Source: Saprospiraceae bacterium (GTDB taxonomy: Bacteria; Bacteroidota; Bacteroidia; Chitinophagales; Saprospiraceae). From it: DNA of 7,059 nucleotides. The DNA is taken from the NCBI GenBank assembly GCA_013361075.1, contig JABWAJ010000295.1:1-7059 (forward strand). Direction: 5' to 3'. The notes beneath the pieces are model-generated. The model had not been told where the DNA came from and ran no database searches. It worked only from the letters and a program-made list of their open reading frames with translations. Every line of letters starts with the position of its first letter. Within the stretch, counting starts at the first letter, position 1. Of this stretch, positions 1 through 5,331 are shown one piece after another. The translations under genes were made by a program, and so were the position numbers.

Positions 1-1379
1 TTGCTGAAAAAGTCTGGAAAACCGGTGACCGGTTGCCTTCTGTGCGCATGCTGAGCAAAGAACAGGGGGTTAGCCTGAGCACCGCCTTCCAGGCATACTA
101 CCTGCTGGAAGGTAAAGGTATGATCGAATCGCGCCCGAAATCAGGTTATTACGTGCGGTTGGATCCAGCTTTTGCCCCCGATGTTCCGGCAGCTGGCAAG
201 CCAATTGTGCTGGAACGAGCCATCAGCAACGAAGAAATTGTAACCTCTGTTTATAAAGATTTTGATATTGGCGAAGCCGTAAACCTGTCGTTGGCTGCAC
301 CACCACCAGAATTACTGCCGGTTGCCAAACTGAATAAATCGGTGGTTCATGCCCTGCGATCGCACAAAAGCCATTGTATTGGGTATGAACAAATTCAGGG
401 CAACATCGACTTGCGCAAACAAATATCCCGACTCGCTTTCAATTGGGGCGGTCAAATCACTCCGGATGATGTCGTGGTAACAGCAGGATGCATGGAGGCT
501 TTGGTTTTGTGCTTAAAGGCAGTAACCCAACCGGGTGACACGGTCGCGATTGAAAGCCCGACCTATTTTGGCATTTTCCAGGCCATACAAAGTCTGGGTT
601 TAAACATTGTAGAAGCACCAACCGACCCGCAAAACGGGGTCATCATTGACCAATTGGAAGAAATTTTGCACCAGCACGATGTAAAAGCCTGTCTGTTTGT
701 GCCCAATTTCAACAATCCGCTCGGAAGCTGCATGCCTGATGGCCAAAAGAAGCGGTTGGTTGAGCTGCTAACCCGGGTTCGGATTCCATTGATTGAAGAC
801 GACATTTATGGTGAACTCTATTTTGGCAAACACAGGCCCCGCACCTGTAAGTCTTATGACAGAGAAGGCATTGTGCTGCAATGCAGTTCGCTTTCCAAAT
901 CGCTGGCCCCGGGATACCGCGTCGGGTGGGCCATCCCCGGCCCCCGCTACCTGACTGAAGTAAACAGGCTGAAGCTCATTCACAGCGTTACCAGTGCCAC
1001 TTTGCCCCAGGTAGCCTTGGCACATTTTTTAGAGAATGGCCGTTATGAATACCATCTTAAAGCTATGCGTAAAGCGCTGCATACCCAGTCACTCCGGTAT
1101 CGGCAGGCCGTTCAGGAGTATTTCCCTGCGGGTACGCGCATGACTTGCCCGGAAGGAGGCATGGTGCTCTGGATTGAGCTGGACCCTGCCATAGATGCTT
1201 TTCAATTGTACAACGAAGCCCTTCGCCGGCAGGTTTCTATTGCGCCGGGGCAAATGTTTTCCGTTCATACCCAATACCGCCATTACATCCGGCTCAGTTA
1301 CAGCCGGATTTGGGACCAACAGGCCGAGGACGGAATCAAAATACTTGGTAATCTGGTTAAAGAAATGAACAGGAAATGA
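1..1379 (+). CDS. MocR-family transcriptional regulator (GntR winged helix + aminotransferase-like domain), 5'-truncated
   Basis: This is a probable PLP-dependent transcription factor of the MocR/GntR family. The reading frame is open from base 3 and already inside the DNA-binding domain: the first codons read AEKVWKTGDRLPSVRML, a typical GntR helix region. The TTG at 33 is therefore not the start, and I estimate that roughly 25-35 N-terminal residues lie before the window. After a short linker, the fold-type I aminotransferase domain runs from about base 270 to the end. Its landmarks are FNNPLG (substrate/PLP Asn codon at 714), EDDIY (Asp at 798, Tyr at 807), SLSKSLAPGYRVGW with the Schiff-base Lys codon at 897-899, and YIRLSYSR with the carboxylate-binding Arg at 1290. 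All key PLP residues are present, so cofactor binding is expected. MocR proteins usually control a gene next to their own 5' end, here outside the window, so the target is unknown. A GntR-like aminotransferase with residual catalysis is possible. Confidence 0.9.
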   Translation, partial: AEKVWKTGDRLPSVRMLSKEQGVSLSTAFQAYYLLEGKGMIESRPKSGYYVRLDPAFAPDVPAAGKPIVLERAISNEEIVTSVYKDFDIGEAVNLSLAAPPPELLPVAKLNKSVVHALRSHKSHCIGYEQIQGNIDLRKQISRLAFNWGGQITPDDVVVTAGCMEALVLCLKAVTQPGDTVAIESPTYFGIFQAIQSLGLNIVEAPTDPQNGVIIDQLEEILHQHDVKACLFVPNFNNPLGSCMPDGQKKRLVELLTRVRIPLIEDDIYGELYFGKHRPRTCKSYDREGIVLQCSSLSKSLAPGYRVGWAIPGPRYLTEVNRLKLIHSVTSATLPQVALAHFLENGRYEYHLKAMRKALHTQSLRYRQAVQEYFPAGTRMTCPEGGMVLWIELDPAIDAFQLYNEALRRQVSIAPGQMFSVHTQYRHYIRLSYSRIWDQQAEDGIKILGNLVKEMNRK

Positions 1380-1793
1380 TCATTCCATGACGATCCTGAC
1401 GACGTAATCCTCCTGAGCAATATCCTGGGGCTCCTGCGGATAGGGCGATACGTCAATAAGGCGTACTGTTTTACCGAATACAGTAATGAATTCAGGAATA
1501 TTGGAGGTATTTAAGGAACCGGTTTGTTCTACCTGGTTTTGCCTAAACCAAAGCCTGACTTCTGCCATACCTGCCCATGCGCAATCTACAAGTGCCGGGC
1601 AACGGCTGTCAAATACCGAATCGAAACGGACTTCTATGTTGTCGGGAAACAAGGTCAGGGTTTCACCATATTCAAGTTGCAGGGTATCACCTAATATGGT
1701 CTGTTCCTGATCAGGATCGTTAAAGATTTGGTCGCAACTCCAGTTCAGGCCAACAAGTGCGAGTGCTGCACAAAACAAACAGATCTTTTTCAT
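1380..1793 (-). CDS. small predicted lipoprotein with paired-cysteine CPxxVxCxWAG-like motif, function unknown
   Basis: This 137-residue protein has a charged MKK start, a hydrophobic stretch and then Cys20 (GLNWSC followed by Asp). This resembles a signal-peptidase-II lipobox, but Asn at -3 and Trp at -2 are atypical, so plain signal-peptidase-I export is an alternative. The mature part looks like a single small beta-rich domain: a GDTLQLEYGETLTL strand pair, then DSRCPALVDCAWAG (residues 62-75, Cys65 and Cys71), then alternating hydrophobic strands to the C-terminus (VRLIDVSPYPQ, DYVVRIVME). The two cysteines are five residues apart and could form a disulfide in the periplasm or at the cell surface. 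I recall similar C-x(5)-C-x-WAG motifs in uncharacterised bacterial lipoproteins but cannot name a family. The gene is convergent with the MocR gene, with abutting stop codons, and divergent from bamD. It is probably monocistronic. Function is not predictable from sequence. Confidence 0.8.
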   Translation of the reverse strand: MKKICLFCAALALVGLNWSCDQIFNDPDQEQTILGDTLQLEYGETLTLFPDNIEVRFDSVFDSRCPALVDCAWAGMAEVRLWFRQNQVEQTGSLNTSNIPEFITVFGKTVRLIDVSPYPQEPQDIAQEDYVVRIVME

Positions 1794-1867
1794 CAGCTTT
1801 ATTTTTAACGATAAGACAGAAACCTGAAGGGAAAGGTTGGGCTCAATAGTTTTCAGTAGCCAATCGC

Positions 1868-1899
1868 CAAATTTTCAAATTACCGGCCCGTTTGGCCAA
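1868..1899 (-). promoter_or_regulatory. weak candidate promoter for the minus-strand lipoprotein
   Basis: Read on the minus strand, TTGG (1899-1896) is followed after 20 bases by AAAATTTG (1875-1868). This is one mismatch from the Bacteroidota -7 consensus TAnnTTTG, with a TTG-type -33 element at acceptable spacing. It would give a leader of roughly 70 nt before the ATG at 1793. The match is weak in an AT-rich stretch and nothing else supports it. Confidence 0.25.
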
Positions 1900-1958
1900 C
1901 CTGCGACTTCATTCCTGCGTCTTTTAAGCGAATCAGTCAAAAGTGCTGTTTGAAAAAC

Positions 1959-1991
1959 TTTCAGAAAATTCATTTAAAAATCATACCTTTG
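1959..1991 (+). promoter_or_regulatory. Bacteroidota-type promoter of the bamD operon
   Basis: TACCTTTG at 1984-1991 matches the Bacteroidota -7 consensus TAnnTTTG exactly. The -33 element is less clear: TTTC at 1959-1962 stands 21 bases upstream, one base off TTTG, inside an A/T-rich stretch. The -7 element ends only 7 bases before the bamD ATG at 1999. A transcript starting the usual few bases downstream would have a leader of about 0-3 nt. It is the only good promoter match I see upstream of the five-gene cluster. Confidence 0.65.
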
Positions 1992-1998
1992 CGGCTCT

Positions 1999-2838
1999 AT
2001 GAAAATCAATCAACTCATTTGGTCATTGCTGGCGATTAGTTTGCTGTCCTCCTGCAAAAGTGAATTTGAGCAGGTACGGGCAAGCGGAGATCCCAATGTT
2101 ATGTATAAGAAAGCGTTCGAGTACTACGACAACGAGGATTACCTCAAGGCTCAAGCCCTGCTCGAATTGGTGATGCCCAGTTTCCGTGGAAAAAAGGAAG
2201 CAGAGGAGATTTTCATGCGTTACGCTTATACTTACTACCATTCGGGACAATACATCCTGGCTTCCTACTACTTCAACAACTTTTCCCAAACCTATAGTAC
2301 AAGTTCCAAGCGGGAAGAAGCAGATTTTATGTCGGCTTTTTCCAACTACAAATTGTCGCCTACTTTTCGCCTCGACCAGTCGTACAGCGAAAAAGCAATA
2401 GACGGGTTTCAGTTGTTCATCAATACTTATCCTCAAAGCAAACGCGTTAGCGAATGCAATGCGCTGATTGACGCCATGCGCAAAAAAATGGAGGTAAAAG
2501 CCTTTGAGGAAGGTAAATTGTATTATGATTTGCGTCAATACCAGGCTTCGATGCAGTCTTTTGAGAATCTGCTGAAAGATTTTCCGGAAACAGATGCGGT
2601 GGAAGAAGTGCGCTACATGATGGTGAAAGCGGCTTTCCTGCTGGCAGAAAACAGCATCGTTGACAAGCAGGCAGAGCGCTACCGCGACGCCTCAACCCGG
2701 GCTATCGAATTTCGGCAGCGGTTTGGGAGCAGCAAATACCGAAAGGAAATTCTTGAAATTGAAACCACTTCCAATAAAAAAATAAATCAGTTGACGAATG
2801 TCGGATATCAAAACCAAAGTTCAAGGACTGGATCCTAA
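1999..2838 (+). CDS. bamD: outer membrane protein assembly factor BamD (TPR lipoprotein)
   Basis: BamD is the essential lipoprotein partner of BamA in the complex that inserts beta-barrel proteins into the outer membrane; it sits on the periplasmic face. The 279-residue product has a signal peptide ending in the lipobox LSSC (Cys19). TPR-like helix pairs follow: about 31-64 (NVMYKKAFEYYDNEDYLKA), 68-101 (IFMRYAYTYYHSGQYILASY), 105-145 with the family-typical YSEKAIDGFQLFINTYPQS segment, 166-197 (EEGKLYYDLRQYQASMQSF, then LLKDFPET) and 201-245. Length and the repeated F-x-YP/FP turns fit the YfiO/BamD family. The start at 1999 is set by the signal peptide and by the promoter directly upstream. 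The last 13 or so residues (NVGYQNQSSRTGS) look poorly constrained and overlap the start of rpoZ. It is the first gene of the operon. A generic TPR lipoprotein is the only realistic alternative, and the neighbours argue against it. Confidence 0.92.
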   Translation: MKINQLIWSLLAISLLSSCKSEFEQVRASGDPNVMYKKAFEYYDNEDYLKAQALLELVMPSFRGKKEAEEIFMRYAYTYYHSGQYILASYYFNNFSQTYSTSSKREEADFMSAFSNYKLSPTFRLDQSYSEKAIDGFQLFINTYPQSKRVSECNALIDAMRKKMEVKAFEEGKLYYDLRQYQASMQSFENLLKDFPETDAVEEVRYMMVKAAFLLAENSIVDKQAERYRDASTRAIEFRQRFGSSKYRKEILEIETTSNKKINQLTNVGYQNQSSRTGS

Positions 2839-3154
2839 TGTTCATGCCCGCGACCTGAATCAAATGGTGCGCGAAACCAGCAATATTTATGAAACGCTGG
2901 CCATCATCTCCAAGCGTGCCCGCCAATTGCAGGTGGACATCAAACACGAGCTGCACTCCAAACTGGAGGAGTTTGCTGTTTCAACGGATACCATCGAAGA
3001 AATCAACGAAAACAAGGAACAGATAGAAATTTCCAAGTTTTACGAGCGGCTGGCCAATCCGGCCATCATCGCAACCGATGAGTACCTGAGCGGTGAAATC
3101 TACCACCGATACAACGAAAAAAAGAAAGCCCGCCAGGAGCCCAAAACGGACTAA
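2798..3154 (+). CDS. rpoZ: DNA-directed RNA polymerase subunit omega
   Basis: The omega subunit binds the beta' C-terminal region and helps assemble and stabilise RNA polymerase. The 118-residue product carries the Rpb6/omega signature NIYETLAIISKRARQL (residues 29-44), followed by the helix IKHELHSKLEEFA. It then has the Bacteroidota-type C-terminal segment EQIEISKFYERLANPAIIAT, ending in a charged KKKARQEPKTD tail. The N-terminus is of the longer Bacteroidota form and lacks the proteobacterial MARVTVEDC start. The ATG at 2798 lies 41 nt inside the end of bamD in another frame. The next in-frame ATG (2864, Met23) would leave only a few residues before the core motif, so 2798 is preferred. 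No Shine-Dalgarno sequence is visible, and the upstream context is A-rich. The stop is 6 nt before the coaBC start, so it is co-transcribed with its neighbours. Confidence 0.93.
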   Translation: MSDIKTKVQGLDPNVHARDLNQMVRETSNIYETLAIISKRARQLQVDIKHELHSKLEEFAVSTDTIEEINENKEQIEISKFYERLANPAIIATDEYLSGEIYHRYNEKKKARQEPKTD

Positions 3155-3160
3155 TGGGGT

Positions 3161-4387
3161 ATGCCCAAGCTTCAGGGAAAAAAAATTATCGTTGGGATTT
3201 CAGGCAGTATTGCTGCGTACAAAGCTGCCTTGTTGACCCGATTGCTGGTCAAGGCCGGGGCCGATGTCCGGGTATTGATGACTCCCTCTGCTACGACCTT
3301 CATTACACCGCTAACCCTTTCCACTCTTTCCAGGCACCCGGTTTTGACCGAAGTGAGCACTGAAACCGGGTGGAACAATCACGTTGAACTGGGGCTATGG
3401 GCCGATGCAATGGTCATTGCTCCGGCAACGGCCAATACGCTTGCCAAATTAGCGAATGGCATTTGCGACACCATGCTTGCCGCTGTTTACCTTTCTGCCC
3501 GGTGCCCCGTATTTGTGGCTCCTGCCATGGATCTGGACATGTGGCACCACCCTTCAACCCGCGAAAACGTACGCCGCTTGCAGGCTTATGGCAACCACCT
3601 CATCCCTGTTGGTGTAGGAGAACTAGCCAGTGGCCTGAGTGGTGAGGGCCGGATGGCTGAACCTGAAGAAGTGGTTCGGCTTCTGGAGACTTTTTTTGCT
3701 CCGGATTCAACTCTGGTTGGAAAAACAGTACTTATTACAGCGGGCCCAACTTATGAACCCATTGACCCTGTTCGGTTTATCGGCAATCGCTCGTCTGGAA
3801 AAATGGGCATTGCACTTGCCGAAGAAGCTACCCGCCGGGGTGCAAAAGTCATGTTGGTTTTGGGACCTACACACCTTCCAAAACCTGAATTAAAAGGCGA
3901 AGTAATCCGGGTAGAAACTGCGCAACAAATGCACGACGCAGCGCTCCAAATTTTTGAATCTTGCGATGTCGCCATTTTTGCAGCGGCAGTTGCTGACTTT
4001 CGGCCGGTCGTCGCTGCTTCAAAAAAAGTAAAAAAACAAGCCGGAAGCAAAGGGCTGACCCTGGAACTGACAGAGACTCCGGACATTGCCTCTACCCTGG
4101 GTGCCCGAAAACGAGCCGGTCAAATTTTGGTGGGTTTTGCTTTGGAAACACACGATGAAATGCAGCACGCTTTTTCTAAATTGCAACGCAAGCGCCTCGA
4201 TTTCATCGTGTTAAACTCGCTTAACGACCAAGGGGCCGGTTTTCAGCACGACACCAATAAAATTTCTATCCTGCGTCAGGACAATAGTGTGCGCGATTTT
4301 GAGTTAAAATCGAAGCTTTCCGTTGCTGTGGACATACTCGATGAGGTAGAAACAGCAATTAAGCAACAAGCACTTGACAAGAAATAG
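3161..4387 (+). CDS. coaBC: bifunctional phosphopantothenoylcysteine decarboxylase / phosphopantothenate-cysteine ligase
   Basis: This cytoplasmic enzyme of coenzyme A synthesis has two domains in the usual order over 408 residues, normal for the family. The CoaB part joins cysteine to 4'-phosphopantothenate, and the FMN-dependent CoaC part decarboxylates the product to 4'-phosphopantetheine. CoaC (about 1-180) shows GISGSIAAYK for FMN binding, the catalytic His74 in WNNHVELG, APATANTLAKLANG, PAMDLDMW (121-128) and the flap ELASGLSGEGRM. CoaB (about 185-400) shows TAGPTYEPIDPVRFIGNRSS (192-211), AAAVADFRP (274-282), the KKVKK lysines (288-292), LTETPDI and NDQGAGF. Two CoaC positions differ from the E. 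coli enzyme: Asp124 replaces the PAMN asparagine, and the flap has no cysteine. I believe these are normal for Bacteroidota. The ATG at 3161 gives the expected short N-terminus; an ATG at 3154 is in another frame. Confidence 0.97.
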   Translation: MPKLQGKKIIVGISGSIAAYKAALLTRLLVKAGADVRVLMTPSATTFITPLTLSTLSRHPVLTEVSTETGWNNHVELGLWADAMVIAPATANTLAKLANGICDTMLAAVYLSARCPVFVAPAMDLDMWHHPSTRENVRRLQAYGNHLIPVGVGELASGLSGEGRMAEPEEVVRLLETFFAPDSTLVGKTVLITAGPTYEPIDPVRFIGNRSSGKMGIALAEEATRRGAKVMLVLGPTHLPKPELKGEVIRVETAQQMHDAALQIFESCDVAIFAAAVADFRPVVAASKKVKKQAGSKGLTLELTETPDIASTLGARKRAGQILVGFALETHDEMQHAFSKLQRKRLDFIVLNSLNDQGAGFQHDTNKISILRQDNSVRDFELKSKLSVAVDILDEVETAIKQQALDKK

Positions 4388-4431
4388 TTTTTTGCGCTGT
4401 GAGTGCGCGCCATATTTAAAGCAATGATGCT

Positions 4432-5331
4432 ATGAAAAAAATACTTTTCCTGTTTTTCGCGCTGATTACCGTGGCTGTACAAGGCCAGGAACTTACCTTT
4501 TCGGTTAAAATCAACACCCTCAAACTACAAACTGTTGATCCCAAGGTTTTTTTAACCCTGGAGCAAACCTTAGCAGAGTTTTTGAACAACCAAAAATGGA
4601 CCGATGAGGTGTTTGAAACCCAGGAACGCATTAATTGCAACCTTGTGCTGACCATTCAGGAAGAATTGTCACCTACCAGCTTCAAAGCAGACCTGGCCAT
4701 CCAGGCTTCGCGCCCGGTTTATGGTTCAACTTATGAAACGCGGATGCTCAACCACCTCGACAAAGAAGTTTCCTTTTCTTACGAGCAATTCCAGCCGTTG
4801 ATTTACAGCAAAAACGTATTCAACGACAACCTTTCTTCGATACTGGCTTTTTACGTCTACATCATTCTTGGGATGGACTACGATTCCTTTTCCCTCTTTG
4901 GCGGCGATGAATATTACCAGACGGCCCAGGAAATCATGAATACGGTACCCCAAAACGTTGCTTCAACTGCTGCCGGCTGGCGTTCGGTTGAAGGCAACCG
5001 CAACCGCTACTGGATCATCGAAAACCTCCTTTCTCCCAGAGTGCGCCCGCTGCGCCAGGGCTTGTATGAATACCATCGTCAGGGATTGGATATGATGGCA
5101 AATGACGTCAACACCGGGCGTGCCATCGTTTTGCAGGCACTGGAAGAAGTAGACAAAGTTAACCAGTCTTATCCCAATGCAATGATTGTACAAATGTTCA
5201 GCAATGCAAAATCGGATGAAATTGTTGAAATTTTCAAAAGAGGAACACGGCAGGAGCAGGATCGGGTGGTGCAGATTATGGTAAAGGTTGATGCGACCAA
5301 CGCTTCTAAATACCGAAACATCAAATCATGA
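4432..5331 (+). CDS. porD: DUF4835 family protein, type IX secretion-associated PorD
   Basis: This 299-residue secreted protein belongs to a Bacteroidota-specific family (DUF4835), named PorD in connection with the type IX secretion system; its biochemical role is not established. The N-terminus MKKILFLFFALITVAVQG is a clear signal peptide with likely cleavage before Gln19 (VQG/QE), and there is no lipobox. The mature protein begins with a strand-rich region (QELTFSVKINTLKLQT) containing LTLEQTLAEFLNNQKWT and FETQERINCNLVLTI. The family core follows: VFNDNLSSILAFYVYIILGMDYDSFSLFGGDEYY, then AGWRSVEGNRNRYWIIENLL and a helical C-terminal half with YEYHRQGLDMM. The length fits the family. It starts 44 nt after coaBC with no convincing terminator between them, and its TGA overlaps the next ATG (ATGA). 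The coaBC-porD adjacency is, from memory, widely conserved in the phylum and strengthens the call. It probably acts in the periplasm or at the outer membrane. Confidence 0.87.
   Translation: MKKILFLFFALITVAVQGQELTFSVKINTLKLQTVDPKVFLTLEQTLAEFLNNQKWTDEVFETQERINCNLVLTIQEELSPTSFKADLAIQASRPVYGSTYETRMLNHLDKEVSFSYEQFQPLIYSKNVFNDNLSSILAFYVYIILGMDYDSFSLFGGDEYYQTAQEIMNTVPQNVASTAAGWRSVEGNRNRYWIIENLLSPRVRPLRQGLYEYHRQGLDMMANDVNTGRAIVLQALEEVDKVNQSYPNAMIVQMFSNAKSDEIVEIFKRGTRQEQDRVVQIMVKVDATNASKYRNIKS

Noticed and set aside
1891..1900. TTGGCCAA palindrome (1892-1899) with nearby CCTGCG/CCTGCG direct repeat in the divergent intergenic region, considered as an operator.
   Set aside because: It is an isolated short palindrome far from the bamD start, without a second copy or a known binding consensus.
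2023..2538. Open frame of 171 codons on the minus strand inside bamD.
   Set aside because: It is fully antisense to a gene with a clear lipobox and TPR pattern, and its translation shows no domain or signal.
4393..4409. Short GC-rich hairpin (TGCGC ... GCGCG) between coaBC and porD, considered as a terminator.
   Set aside because: The stem is only 4-5 bp with a 7-nt loop and no T tract follows it; the T run lies before the stem, so it does not form a terminator on either strand.
4391..4420. TTTG (4391-4394) and TATTTAAA (4413-4420), spaced 18 bases, as an internal promoter for porD.
   Set aside because: The -7 part lacks the TTTG end of the consensus; the match is no better than expected in an AT-rich gap.
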